A DNA stretch of 64,000 bases from Closterium sp. NIES-65. Taxonomy: Eukaryota > Streptophyta > Zygnematophyceae > Desmidiales > Closteriaceae. Below the pieces are notes generated by a model. It saw only the letters and a program-made list of their open reading frames with translations. It was not told the DNA's origin and ran no database searches. The stretch lies in NCBI GenBank assembly GCA_948144175.1, contig CANXME010000889.1:1-64000 (forward strand), in the 5' to 3' direction. The position numbers were made by a program, and so were the translations under genes. Shown in pieces: positions 26,501-41,000 of the stretch. How positions within the stretch are numbered: the first letter of the stretch is position 1; each line of letters starts with the position of its first letter.

Positions 26501-27232
26501 TCGCATAGTACACGGAATCTAGTGGTCTCCCTCAAATAGAAGGTAGGAAATAAATTCATCTAGTGAACGTAAGGGTTTGAAAGGTAACTAACGCACATGT
26601 GTAGAGAAAATGGTGCATCGGCCAGTCTGGCCGGCATTTCGCACTTATAGTGCAAGTAGGGCCAAGGAGAACGGAAACGCTCATTTCTCAAACAGTAAAG
26701 GGAATCTAGCGGTCTCACTCGATCAGAAGGTGGGAAATATACAAATCTAGTGAGCTAATAAGGTTCGAAAGGAATCTAATGCATATGTATATGGAAAATG
26801 GTGCATTGGCCAGGCTGGTCAGTATGGGAACTTAGAGTGCAAATGACAGGGAGAACGGAAGCGCTCAGATCTCGCATAGTACACGGAATCAAGTGGTCTC
26901 ACTCAAATAGAAGGTAGGAAATAAATTCATCTAGTGAACGTAAGGGTTTGAAAGGTAACTAACGCACATGTGTAGAGAAAATGGTGCATCGGCCAGTCTG
27001 GCCGGCATTTCGCACTTATAGTGCAAGTAGGGCCAAGGAGAACGGAAACGCTCATTTCTCAAACAGTAAAGGGAATCTAGCGGTCTCACTCGATCAGAAG
27101 GTGGGAAATATACAAATCTAGTGAGCTAATAAGGTTCGAAAGGAATCTAATGCATATGTATATGGAAAATGGTGCATTGGCCAGGTCGGTCAGTATGGGA
27201 ACTTAGAGTGCAAATGCCAGGGAGAACGGAAG
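23523..27232 (-). repeat. Higher-order repeat, copy 2 (10 dimers, 3710 bp)
   Basis: Second copy of the 20-monomer unit, with the same subtype order as copy 1 and very few substitutions. Its two prominent short open frames (24639-24863 and 26123-26347) stand 3712 bp downstream of those in copy 1 (20927, 22411), which illustrates the period. The open frames themselves are satellite sequence. Confidence 0.92.
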
Positions 27233-30200
27233 CGCTCGGATCTCGCATAGTACATGGAATCTAGTAGCCTCACTCAAATAGAAGGTAGGAAATAAATTCA
27301 TCTAGTGAACGTAAGGGTTTGAAAGGTAACTAACGCACATGTGTAGAGAAAATGGTGCATCGGCCAGTCTGGCCGGCATTTCGCACTCATAGTGCAGGTG
27401 GGGCCAGGGAGAACGGAAACGCTCGTTTCTCAAAAAGTAGAGGGAATGTAACGGTCTCAATCGATCAGAAGGTGGGAAATATATAAGTATAGTCAGCTAA
27501 TAAGGTTTGAAATGTATTCAACGCACATGTATAGAGAAAATGGTGCATTGGCCAGGTCGGTCAGTATTGGAACTTAAAATGAAAATGCTAGGGAGAACGG
27601 AAGCGCTCAGATCTCGCATAGTACACGGAATCAAGTGGTCTCACTCAAATAGAAAGTAGGAAATATATTCATCTAGTGAACGTAAGGGTTTGAAAGGTAA
27701 CTAACGCACATGTGTAGAGAAAATTGTTCATCGGCCAGTCTGGCCGGCATTTCGCACTTATAGTGCAACTAGGGCCAAGGAGAACGGAAACGCTCATTCC
27801 TCAAAAAGTAGAGGGAATCTAGCGGACTCACTGGATCAGAAGGTGGGAAATATATAAATCTAGTGAGCTAATAAGGTTCGAAAGGAATCTAATGCATATG
27901 TATATGGAAAATGGTGCATTGGCCAGGTCGGTCAGTATGGGAACTTAGAGTGCAAATGCTAGGGAGAACGGAAGCGCTCAGATCTCGCATAGTACACGGA
28001 ATCTAGTAGCCTCACTCAAATAGAAGGTAGGAAATAAATTCATCTAGTGAACGTAAGGGTTTGAAAGGTAACTAACGCATATGTGTAGAGAAAATGGTGC
28101 ATCGGCCAGTCTGGCCGGCATTTCGCACTTATAGTGCAAGTAGGGCCAAGGAGAACGGAATTGCTCATTTCTCAAAAAGTAGAGGGAATCTAGCGGTCTC
28201 ACTCGATCAGAAGGTGGGAAATATATAAATCTAGTGAGCTAATAAGGTTTGAAAGGAATCTAATGCATATGTATATGGAAAATGGTGCATTGGCCAAGTC
28301 GGTCAGTATGGGAGATTAGAGTGCAAATGCCAGGGAGAACGGAAGCACTCAAATCTTGCATAGTACACGGAATCTAGTAGCCTCACTCAAATAGAAGGTA
28401 GGAAATAAATTTATATAGAGAACGTAAGGGTTTGAAAGGTAACTAACGCACATGAGTAGAGAAAATGGTGCATCGGCCAGTCTGGCCGGCATTTCGCACT
28501 TATAGAGCAAGTAGGGCCAAGGAGAACCGAAACGCTCATTTCTCAAAAAGTAACGGGAATCTAGCGGTCTCACTCGATCAGAAGGTGGAAAATATATTTA
28601 TCTAGTGAGCTAATAAGGTTCGAAAGGAATCTAATGCATATATATATGGAAAATGGTGCATTGGCCAGGTCGGTCAGTATGGGAACTTAGAGTGCAAATG
28701 CCAGGGAGAACGGAAGCGCTCAGGTGTCGCATAGTACACGGAATCTAGTGGTCTCACTCAAATAGAAGGTAGGAAATAAATTCATCTAGTGAACGTAAGG
28801 GTTTGAAAGGTAACTAATGCACATGTGTAGAGAAAATGGTGCATCGGCCAGTCTGGCCGGCATTTCGCACTTATAGTGCAAGTAGGGCCAAGGAGAACGG
28901 AAACGCTCATTTCTCAAACAGTAAAGGGAATCTAGCGGTCTCACTCGATCAGAAGGTGGGAAATATATAAATCTAGTGAGCTAATAAGGTTCGAAAGGAA
29001 TCTAATGCATATGTATATGGAAAATGGTGCATTGGCCAGGTTGGTCAGTATGGGAACTTAGAGTGCAAATGACAGGGAGAACGGAAGCGCTCAGATCTCG
29101 CATAGTACACGGAATCAAGTGGTCTCACTCAAATAGAAGGTAGGAAATAAATTCATCTAGTGAACGTAAGGGTTTGAAAGGTAACTAACGCACATGTGTA
29201 GAGAAAATGGTGCATCGGCCAGTCTGGCCGGCATTTCGCACTTATAGTGCAAGTAGGGCCAAGGAGAACGGAAACGCTCATTTCTCAAAAAGTAGAGGGA
29301 ATCTAGCGGACTCACTGGATCAGAAGGTGGGAAATATATAAATCTAGTGAGCTAATAAGGTTCGAAAGGAATCTAATGCATATGTATATGGAAAATGGTG
29401 CATTGGCCAGGTCGGTCAGTATGGGAACTTAGAGTGCAAATGCTAGGGAGAACGGAAGCGCTCAGATCTCGCATAGTACACGGAATCTAGTAGCCTCACT
29501 CAAATAGAAGGTAGGAAATAAATTCATCTAGTGAACGTAAGGGTCTGAAAGGTAACTAACGCACATGTGTAGAGAAAATGGTGCATCGGCCAGTCTGGCC
29601 GGCATTTCGCACTCATAGTGCAAGTAGGGCCAAGGAGAACGGAATTGCTCATTTCTCAAAAAGTAGAGGGAATCTAGCGGTCTCGCTCGATCAGAAGGTG
29701 GGAAATATATAAATCTAGTGAGCTAATAAGGTTTGAAAGGAATCTAATGCATATGTATATGGAAAATGGTGCATTGGCCAGGTCGGTCAGTATGGGAGCT
29801 TAGAGTGCAAATGCCAGGGAGAACGGAAGCGCTCAAATCTCGCATAGTACACGGAATCTAGTAGCCTCACTCAAATAGAAGGTAGGAAATAAATTTATAT
29901 AGAGAACGTAAGGGTTTGAAAGGTAACTAACGCACATGAGTAGAGAAAATGGTGCATCGGCCAGTCTGGCCGGCATTTCGCACTTATAGAGCAAGTAGGG
30001 CCAAGGAGAACGGAAACGCTCATTTCTCAAAAAGTAAAGGGAATCTAGCGGTCTCACTCGATCAGAAGGTGTAAAATATATTTATATAGTGAGCTAATAA
30101 GGTTCGAAAGGAATCTAATGCATATATATATGGAAAATGGTGCATTGGCCAGGTCGGTCAGTATGGGAACTTAGAGTGCAAATGCCAGGGAGAACGGAAG

Positions 30201-30942
30201 CGCTCAGGTGTCGCATAGTACACGGAATCTAGTGGTCTCACTCAAATAGAAGGTAGGAAATAAATTCATCTAGTGAACGTAAGGGTTTGAAAGGTAACTA
30301 ACGCACATGTGTAGAGAAAATGGTGCATCGGCCAGTCTGGCCGGCATTTCGCACTTATAGTGCAAGTAGGGCCAAGGAGAACGGAAACGCTCATTTCTCA
30401 AACAGTAAAGGGAATCTAGCGGTCTCACTCGATCAGAAGGTGGGAAATATACAAATCTAGTGAGCTAATAAGGTTCGAAAGGAATCTAATGCATATGTAT
30501 ATGGAAAATGGTGCATTGGCCAGGTTGGTCAGTATGGGAACTTAGAGTGCAAATGACAGGGAGAACGGAAGCGCTCAGATCTCACATAGTACACGGAATC
30601 AAGTGGTCTCACTCAAATAGAAGGTAGGAAATAAATTCATCTAGTGAACGTAAGGGTTTGAAAGGTAACTAACGCACATGTGTAGAGAAAATGGTGCATC
30701 GGCCAGTCTGGCCGGCATTTCGCACTTATAGTGCAAGTAGGGCCAAGGAGAACGGAAACGCTCATTTCTCAAACAGTAAAGGGAATCTAGCGGTCTCACT
30801 CGATCAGAAGGTGGGAAATATACAAATCTAGTGAGCTAATAAGGTTCGAAAGGAATCTAATGCATATGTATATGGAAAATGGTGCATTGGCCAGGTCGGT
30901 CAGTATGGGAACTTAGAGTGCAAATGCCAGGGAGAACGGCAG
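27233..30942 (-). repeat. Higher-order repeat, copy 3 (10 dimers, about 3710 bp)
   Basis: Third copy. It matches copy 2 closely until about 30930. There the expected CGCTCGGATCTCGCATAGTACATGG is replaced by CGCTCATATCTTGCATAGTACACGG, and the sequence returns to an ordinary mixture of dimers. It differs from copies 1 and 2 in a few bases, for example GGGAGATTAGAG near 28311 against GGGAGCTTAGAG. Confidence 0.9.
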
Positions 30943-33229
30943 CGCTCATATCTTGCATAGTACACGGAATCTAGTGGTCTCACTCAAATAGAAGGTAGGA
31001 AATAAATTCATCTAGTGAACGTAAGGGTTTGAAAGGTAACTAACGCACATGTGTAGAGAAAATGGTGCATCAGCCAGTGTGGTCGGCATTTCGCACTTAT
31101 AGTGCAAGTAGGGCCAAGGAGAACGGAAACGCTCATTTCTCAAAAAGTAAAGGGAATCTAGCAGTCTCACTCGATCAAAAGGTGGGAAATATATAAATCT
31201 AGTGAGCTAATAAGGTTCGAAAGGAATCTAATGCATATGTATATGGAAAATGGTGCATTGGCCAGGTCGGTCAGTATGGGAACTTAGAGTGCAAATGCCA
31301 GGGAGAACGGAAGCGCTCAGATCTCGCATAGTACACGAAATCTAGTGGTCTCACTCAAATAGAAGGTAGGAAATAAATTCATCTAGTGAACATAAGGGTT
31401 TGAAAGGTAACTAACGCACATGTGTAGAGAAAATGGTGCATCGGCCAGTCTGGCCGGCATTTCGCACTTATAGTGCAAGTAGGGCCAAGGAGAACGGAAA
31501 CGCTCATTTCTCAAAAAGTAAAGGGAATATAGCGGTCTCACTCGATCAGAAGGTGGGAAATATATAAATCTAGTGAGCTAATAAGGTTCGGAAGGAATCT
31601 AATGCATATGTATATGGAAAGTGGTGCATTGGCCAGGTCGGTCAGTATGGGAACTTATAGTGCAAATGCCTGGGAGAACGGAACCGCTCAGATCTCGCAT
31701 AATACACGGAATCTAGTGGTCTCACTCAAATAGAAGGTAGGAAATAATTCATCTAGTGAACGTAAGGGTTTGAAAGGTAACTAACGCACATGTGTAGAGA
31801 AAATGGTGCATCAGCCAGTGTGGTCGGCATTTCGCACTTATAGTGCAAGTAGGGCCAAGGAGAACGGAAACGCTCATTTCTCAAAAAGTAAAGGGAATCT
31901 AGCAGTCTCACTCGATCAGAAGGTGGGAAATATACAAATCTAGTGAGCTAATAAGGTTCGAAAGGAATCTAATGCATATGTATATGGAAAATGGTGCATT
32001 GGCCAGGTCGGTCAGTATGGGAACTTAGAGTGCAAATGCCAGGGAGAACGGAAGCGCTCAGATCTCGCATAGTACACGGAATCTAGTAGCCTCACTCAAA
32101 TAGAAGGTAGGAAATAAATTCATCTAGTGAACGTAAGGGTTTGAAAGGTAACTAACGCACATGTGTAGAGAAAATGGTGCATCGGCCAGTTTGGCCGGCA
32201 TTTCGCACTTATAGTGCAAGTAGGGCCAAGGAGAACGGAATTGCTCATTTCTCAAAAAGTAGAGGGAATCTAGCGGTCTCACTCGATCAGAAGGTGGGAA
32301 ATATATAAATCTAGTGAGCTAATAAGGTTTGAAAGGAATCTAATGCATATGTATATGGAAAATGGTGCATTGGCCAGGTCGGTCAGTATGGGAGCTTAGA
32401 GTGCAAATGCCAGGGAGAACGGAAGCGCTCAAATCTCGCATAGTACACGGAATCTAGTAGCCTCACTCAAATAGAAGGTAGGAAATAAATTTATATAGAG
32501 AACGTAAGGGTTTGAAAGGTAACTAACGCACATGAGTAGAGAAAATGGTGCATCGGCCATTCTGGCCGGCATTTCGCACTTATAGAGCAAGTAGGGCCAA
32601 GGAGAACGGAAACGCTCATTTCTCAAAAAGTAAAAGGAATCTAGCGGTCTCACTCGATCAGAAGGTGGAAAATATATTTATCTAGTGAGCTAATAAGGTT
32701 CGAAAGGAATCTAATGCATATATATATGGAAAATGGTGCATTGGCCAGGTCGGTCAGTATGGGAACTTAGAGTGCAAATGCCAGGGAGAACGAAAGCGCT
32801 CAGGTCTCGCAGAGTACACGGAATCTAGTGGTCTCACTCAAATAGAAGGTAGGAAATAAATTCATCTAGTGAACGTAAGGGTTTGAAAGGTAACTAACGC
32901 ACATGTGTAGAGAAAATGGTGCATCGGCCAGTCTGGCCGGCATTTCGCACTTATAGTGCAAGAAGGGCCAAGGAGAACGGAAACGCTCATTTCTCAAACA
33001 GTAAAGGGAATCTAGCGGTCTCACTCGATCAGAAGGTGGGAAATATATAAATCTAGTGAGCTAATAAGGTTCGAAAGGAATCTAATGCATATGTATATGG
33101 AAAATGGTGCATTGGCCAGGTTGGTCAGTATGGGAACTTAGAGTGCAAATGACAGGGAGAACGGAAGCGCTCAGATCTCGCATAGTACACGGAATCAAGT
33201 GGTCTCACTCAAATAGAAGGTAGGAAATA

Positions 33230-36200
33230 AATTCATCTAGTGAACGTAAGGGTTTGAAAGGTAACTAACGCACATGTGTAGAGAAAATGGTGCATCGGCC
33301 AGTCTGGCCGGCATTTCGCACTTATAGTGCAAGTAGGGCCAAGGAGAACGGAAACGCTCATTTCTCAAAAAGTAAAGGGAATCTAACGGTCTCACTCAAT
33401 CAGAAGGTGGGAAATATATAAATCTAGTGAGCTAATAAGGTTCGGAAGGAATCTAATGCATATGTATATGGAAAGTGGTGCATTGGCCAGGTCGGTCAGT
33501 ATGGGAACTTCGAGTGCAAATGCCTGGGAGAACGGAACCGCTCAGATCTCGCATAATACACGGAATCTAGTGGTCTCACTCAAATATAAGGTAGGAAATA
33601 AATTCATCTAGTGAACGTAAGGGTTTGAAAGGTAACTAACGCACATGTGTAGAAACAATGGTGCATCGGCCAGTCTGGCCGGCATTTCGCACTCATAGTG
33701 CAGGTGGGGCCAGGGAGAACGGAAACGCTCGTTTCTCAAAAAGTAGAGGGAATCTAACGGTCTCACTCGTTCAGAAGGTGGGAAATATATAAATCTAGTC
33801 AGCTAAAAAGGTTTGATAGTATTCAACGCACATGTATAGAGAAAATGGTGCATTGGCCAGGTCGGTCAGTATCGGAACTTAGAGTGCAAATGCCTGGGAG
33901 AAAGGAAGCGCTCAGATCTCGCATAGTACACGGAGTCAAGTGGTCTCACTCAAATAGAAAGTAGGAAATATATTCATCTAGTGAACGTAAGGGTTTGAAA
34001 GGTAACTAACGCACATGTGTAGAGAAAATTGTGCATCGGCCAGTCTGGCCGACATTTCGCACTTATAGTGCAACTAGGGCGAAGGAGAACGGAAACGCTC
34101 ATTTCTCAAAAAGTAGAGGGAATCTAGCGGTCTTACTCGATCAGAAGGTGGGAAATATATAAATCTAGTGAGCTAATAAGGTTCGAAAGGAATCTAATGC
34201 ATATGTATATGGAAAATGGCGCATTGGCCAGGTCGGTCAGTATGGGAACTTAGAGTGCAAATGTCAGGGAGAACGGAAGCGCTCAGATCTCGCATAGTAC
34301 ACGGAATCTAGTGGTCTCACTCAAATATAAGGTAGGAAATATATTCATCTAGTGAACGTAAGGGTTTGAAAGGTAACTAACGCACATGTGTAGAGAAAAT
34401 GGTGCATCGGCCAGTCTGGCCGGCATTTCGCACTCATAGTGCAGGTGGGGCCAGGGAGAACGGAAACGCTCGTTTCTCAAAAAGTAGAGGGAATCTAACG
34501 GTCTTACTCGATCAGAAGGTGGGAAATATATAAATCTAGTCAGCTAAAAAGGTTTGATAGTATTCAATGCACATGTATAGAGAAAATGGTGCATTGGCCA
34601 GGTCGGTCAGTATCGGAACTTAAAATGCAAATGCCAGGGAGAACGGAAGCGCTCAGATCTCGCATAGTACACGGAATCAAGTGGTCTCACTCAAATAGAA
34701 AGTAGGAAATATATTCATCTAGTGAACGTAAGGGTTTGAAAGGTAACTAACGCACATGTGTAGAGAAAATTGTGCATCGGCCAGTCTGGCCGGCATTTCG
34801 CACTTATAGTGCAACTAGGGCCAAGGAGAACGGAAACGCTCATTTCTCAAAAAGTAGAGGGAATCTAGCGGTCTCACTCGATCAGAAGGTGGGAAATATA
34901 TCAATCTAGTGAGCTAATAAGGTTCGAAAGGAATCTAATGCATATGTATATGGAAAATGGTGCATTGGCCAGGTCGGTCAGTATGGGAACTTAGAGTGCA
35001 AATGCCAGGGAGAACGGAACCGCTCAGATCTCGCATAATACACGGAATCTAGTGGTCTCACTCAAATAGAAGGTAGGAAATAAATTCATCTAGTGAACGT
35101 AAGGGTTTGAAAGGTAACTAACTCACATGTGTAGAGAAAATGGTGCATCAGCCAGTGTGGTCGGCATTTCGCACTTATAGTGCAAGTAGGGCCAAGGAGA
35201 ACGGAAACGCTCATTTCTCAAAAAGTAAAGGGAATCTAGCAGTCTCACTCGATCAGAAGGTGGGAAATATATAAATCTAGTGAGCTAATAAGGTTCGAAA
35301 GGAATCTAATGCATATGTATATGGAAAATGGTGCATTGGCCAGGTCGGTCAGTATGGGAACTTAGAGTGCAAATGCCAGGGAGAACGGAAGCGCTCAGAT
35401 CTCGCATAGTACACGGAATCTAATAGCCTCACTCAAATAGAAGGTAGGAAATAAATTCATCTAGTGAACGTAAGGGTTTGAAAGGTAACTAACGCACATG
35501 TGTAGAGAAAATGGTGCATCGGCCAGTCTGGCCGGCATTTCGCACTTATAGTGCAAGTAGGGCCAAGGAGAACGGAAACGCTCATTTCTCAAAAAGTAAA
35601 GGGAATCTAACGGTCTCACTCGATCAGAAGGTGGGAAATATATAAATCTAGTGAGCTAATAAGGTTCGGAAGGAATCTAATGCATATGTATATGGAAAGT
35701 GGTGCATTGGCCAGGTCGGTCAGTATGGGAACTTCGAGTGCAAATGCCTGGGAGAACGGAACCGCTCAGATCTCGCATAATACACGGAATCTAGTGGTCT
35801 CACTCAAATATAAGGTAGGAAATAAATTCATCTAGTGAACGTAAGGGTTTGAAAGGTAACTAACGCACATGTGTAGAAACAATGGTGCATCGGCCAGTCT
35901 GGCCGGCATTTCGCACTCATAGTGCAGGTGGGGCCAGGGAGAACGGAAACGCTCGTTTCTCAAAAAGTAGAGGGAATCTAACGGTCTCACTCGTTCAGAA
36001 GGTGGGAAATATATAAATCTAGTCAGCTAAAAAGGTTTGATAGTATTCAACGCACATGTATAGAGAAAATGGTGCATTGGCCAGGTCGGTCAGTATCGGA
36101 ACTTAGAGTGCAAATGCCAGGGAGAAAGGAAGCGCTCAGATCTCGCATAGTACACGGAATCAAGTGGTCTCACTCAAATAGAAAGTAGGAAATATATTCA

Positions 36201-37214
36201 TCTAGTGAACGTAAGGGTTTGAAAGGTAACTAACGCACATGTGTAGAGAAAATTGTGCATCGGCCAGTCTGGCCGACATTTCGCACTTATAGTGCAACTA
36301 GGGCGAAGGAGAACGGAAACGCTCATTTCTCAAATAGTAGAGGGAATCTAGCGGTCTTACTCGATCAGAAGGTGGGAAATATATAAATCTAGTGAGCTAA
36401 TAAGGTTCGAAAGGAATCTAATGCATATGTATATGGAAAATGGCGCATTGGCCAGGTCGGTCAGTATGGGAACTTAGAGTGCAAATGTCAGGGAGAACGG
36501 AAGCGCTCAGATCTCGCATAGTACACGGAATCTAGTGGTCTCACTCAAATATAAGGTAGGAAATATATTCATCTAGTGAACGTAAGGGTTTGAAAGGTAA
36601 CTAACGCACATGTGTAGAGAAAATGGTGCATCGGCCAGTCTGGCCGGCATTTCGCACTCATAGTGCAGGTGGGGCCAGGGAGAACGGAAACGCTCGTTTC
36701 TCAAAAAGTAGAGGGAATCTAACGGTCTCACTCGATCAGAAGGTGGGAAATATAAAAATCTAGTCAGCTAAAAAGGTTTGATAGTATTCAATGCACATGT
36801 ATAGAGAAAATGGTGCATTGGCCAGGTCGGTCAGAATCGGAACTTAAAATGCAAATGCCAGGGAGAACGGAAGCGCTCAGATGTCGCATAGTACACGGAA
36901 TCAAGTGGTCTCACTCAAATAGAAAGTAGGAAATATATTCATCTAGTGAACGTAAGGGTTTGAAAGGTAACTAACGCACATGTGTAGAGAAAATTGTGCA
37001 TCGGCCAGTCTGGCCGGCATTTCGCACTTATAGTGCAAATAGGGCCAAGGAGAACGGAAACGCTCAATTCTCAAAAAGTAGAGGGAATCTAGTGGTCTCA
37101 CTCGATCAGAAGGTGGGAAATATATAAATCTAGTGAGCTAATAAGGTTCGAAAGGAATCTAATGCATATGTATATGGAAAATGGTGCATTGGCCAGGTCG
37201 GTCAGTATGGGAAC
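33230..37214 (-). repeat. Duplicated block of about 1.76 kb at 2224-bp spacing (6 dimers)
   Basis: The block 33230-34990 recurs at about 35454-37214. Private markers are GTGTAGAAACAATGG (33647 and 35871), ACTCGTTCAGAAGG, AGGGCGAAGGAG (GAAGGA at 34081 and 36305) and AAATGGCGCATTGG (TGGCGC at 34217 and 36441), each 2224 bp apart. The stretch between the copies (about 34991-35453) contains unrelated subtypes, including the TCAGCCAGTGTGGTCGG variant also seen at about 31070 and 31810. Confidence 0.85.
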
Positions 37215-38059
37215 TTAGAGTGCAAATGCCAGGGAGAACGGAAGCGCTCAAATCTCGCATAGTACACGGAATCTAATAGCCTCACTCAAATAGAAGGTAG
37301 GAAATAAACTCATCTAGTGAACGTAAGGGTTTGAAAGGTAACTAACGCACATGTGTAGAGAAAATGGTGCATCGGCCAGTCTGGCCGGCATTTCGCACTT
37401 ATAGTGCAAGTAGGGCCAAGGAGAACGGAAACGCTCATTTCTCAAAAAGTAAAGGGAATTTAGCGATCTCACTCGATCAGAAGGTGGAAAATATATAAAT
37501 ATAGTGAGCTAATAAGGTTCGAAAGGAATCTAATGCATATGTATATGGAAAATGGTGCATTGGCCAGGTCGGTCAGTATGGGAACTTAGAGTGCAAATAC
37601 CAAGGAGAACGGAAGCGCTCAGATCTCGCATAGTACACGGAATCTAGTGGTCTCACTCAAATATAAGGTAGGAAATATATTCATCTAGTGAACGTAAGGG
37701 TTGAAAGGTAACTAACGCACATGTGTAGAGAAAATGGTGCATCGGCCAGTCTGGCCGGCATTTCGCACTTATAGTGCAAGTAGGGCCAAGGAGAACGGAA
37801 ACGCTCATTTCTCAAACAGTAAAGGGAATCTAGCGGTCTCACTCGATCAGAAGGTGGGAAATATATAAATCTAGTGAGCTAATAAGGTTCGAAAGGAATC
37901 TAATGCATATGTATATGGAAAATGGTGCATTGGCCAGGTTGGTTAGTATGGGAACTTAGAGCGCAAATGCCAGGGAGAACGGAAGCGCTCAGATCTCGCA
38001 TAGTACACGGAATCTAGTGGTCTCACTCAAATAGAAGGTAGGAAAAATATTCATCTAGT

Positions 38060-41000
38060 GAACGTAAGGGTTTGAAAGGTAACTAACGCACATGTGTAGA
38101 GAAAATGCTGCATCGGCCAGTCTGGCCGGCATTTCGCACTTATAGTGCAAGTAGGGCCAAGGAGAACGGAAACGCTCATTTCTCAAAAAGTAATGGGGAT
38201 CTAGCGGTCTCACTCAATCAGAAGGTGGGAAATATATAAATCTAGTGAGCTAATAAGGTTCGGAAGGAATCTAATGCATATGTATATGGAAAGTGGTGCA
38301 TTGGCCAAGTCAGTCAGTATGGGAACCTAAAGTGCAAATGCCTAGGAGAACGGAACCGCTCAGATCTCGCATAATGCACGGAATCTAGTGGTCTCACTCA
38401 AATATAAGGTAGGAAATATATTCATCTAGTGAACGTAAGGGTTTGAAAGGTAACTAACGCACATGTGTAGAGAAAATGGTGCATCGGCCAGTCTGGCCGG
38501 CATTTCGCACTCATAGTGCAGGTGGGGCCACGGAGAACGGAAACGCTCGTTTCTCAAAAAGTAGAGGGAATCTAACGGTCTCACTCGATCAGAAGGTGGG
38601 AAACATATAAATCTAGTCAGCTAAAAAGTTTTGAAATGTATTCAACGCACATGTATAGAGAAAATGGTGCATTGGCCAGGTCGGTCAGTATCGGAACTAA
38701 AAATGCAAATGCCAGGTAGAACGGAAGCGCTCAGATCTCGCATAGTACACGGAATCAAGTGGTCTCACTCAAACAGAAAGTAGGAAATATATTCATCTAG
38801 TGAACATAAGGGTTTGAAAGGTAACTAACGCACATGTGTAGAGAAAATTGTGCATCGGCCAGTCTGGCCGGCATTTCGCACTTATAGTGCAACTAGGGCC
38901 AAGGAGAACGGAAACACTCATTTCTCAAAAAGTAGAGGGAATCTTGCGGTCTCAATCGATCAAAAGGTGGGAGATATACAAATCTAGTGAGCAAATAAAG
39001 TTCGAAGGGAATCTAGTGCATATGTTTATGGAAAATGGTGCATTGGCCAGGTCGGTGAGTATGTGAACTTAGAGTGCAAATGCCAGGGAGAACGAAAGCG
39101 CTCAGATCTCGCATAGTACACGGAATCTAGTGGTCTCACTCAAATAGAAGGTAGGAAATAAATTCATCTAGTGAACGTAAGGGTTTGAAAGGTAACTAAC
39201 GCACATGTGTAGAGAAAATGGTGCATCGGCCAGTCTGGCCGGCATCTCGCACTTATAGTGTAAGTAGGGCCAAGGAGAACGGAAACGCCTATTTCTCAAA
39301 AAGTAAAGGGAATCTAGCGGTCTCACTCGATCAGAAGGTGGGAAATATATAGGTCTAGTAAGCTAACAAGGTTTGAAAGGAATCTAATGCATATGTATAT
39401 GAAAAATGGTGCATTGGCCAGGTCGGTCAGTATGGGAACTTAGAGTGCAAATGCCGGGGAGAACGGAAGCGCTCAGATCTCGCATATTACACGGAATCTA
39501 GTGGTCTCACTCAAATAGAAGGTGGGAAAATATTTCATCTAGTGAACGTAAGGGTTTGAAAGGTAACTAACGCACATGTGTAGAGAAAATGGTGCATCGG
39601 CCAGTCTAGCCGGCATTTCGCACTTATAGTGCAAGTAGGGCCAAGGAGAACGGAAACGCTCATTTCTCAAAAAGTAAAGGGAATCTAGCGGTCTCACTCG
39701 ATCAGAAGGTGGGAAATATATAAATCTAGTGAGCTAATAAGGTTCGGAAGGAATCTAATGCATATGTATATGGAAAGTGGTGCATTGGCCAGGTCAGTTA
39801 GTATGGGAACTTAGAGTGCAAATGCCAGGGAGAACGTAAGCGCTCAGATCTCGCATAATACACAGAATCTAGTGGTCTCACTCAAATATAAGGTAGGAAA
39901 TATATTCATCTAGTGAACGTAAGGGTTTGAAAGGTAACTAACGCACACGTGTAGAGAAAATGGTGCATCGGCCAGTCTGGCCGTCATTTCGCACTCATAG
40001 TGCACGTGGGGCCAGGGAGAACGGAAACGCTCGTTTCTCAAAAAGTAGAGGGAATCCAACGGTCTCACTCGATCAGAAGGTGGGAAATATATAAATCTAG
40101 TCAGCTAAAAAGGTTTGAAATGTGTTCAACGCACATGTATAGAGAAAATGGTGCATTGGCCAGGTCGGTCAGTATCGGAACTTAGAGTGCAAATGCCAGG
40201 GAGAAAGGAAGCGCTCAGATCTCGCATAGTACACGGAATCAAGTGGTCTCACTCAAATAGAAAGTAGGAAATATATTCATCTAGTGAACGTAAGGGTTTG
40301 AAAGGTAACCAACGCACATGTGTAGAGAAAATTGTGCATCAGCCAGTCTGGCCGGCATTTCGCACTTATAGTGCAAGTAGGGCCAAGGAGAACGGAAACG
40401 CTCATTTCTCAAAAAGTAATGGGAATCTAGCGGTCTCACTCGATCAGAAGGTGGGAAATATATAAATCTAGTGAGCTAATAACGTTCGGAAGGAATCTAA
40501 TGCATATGTATATGGAAAATGGTGCATTGGCCAGGTCGGCCAGTATGGGAACTTAGAGTGCAAATGCCTGGGCGAACGGAACCGCTCAAATCTCGCATAG
40601 TACACAGAATCTAGCGGTCTCACTCAAATATAAGGTAGGAAATATATTAATTGAGTAAACTTAAGGGTTTGAAAGGTAACTTATGCACATGTATATGGAA
40701 AATGGTGCATTGGCGAGGTCGGTCAGTATGGGAATTTAAAGTGCAAATGCCTGTGAGAACAGAATCGCTGAGATCTCGCATAGTACACAGAATCTAGTGG
40801 TCTCACTCAAATATAAGGTACGAAATATATTAATCGAGTGAACGTAATGGTTGGAAAGGTAACTAACGCACATGTGTAGAGAAAATGGTGCATCGGCCAG
40901 TCTGGCCGGCATTTCGCACTTATAGTGCAAGTAGGGCCAAGGAGAACGGAAACGCTCATTTCTCAAAAAGTAAAGGGAATCTAGCGGTCTCACTCGATCA

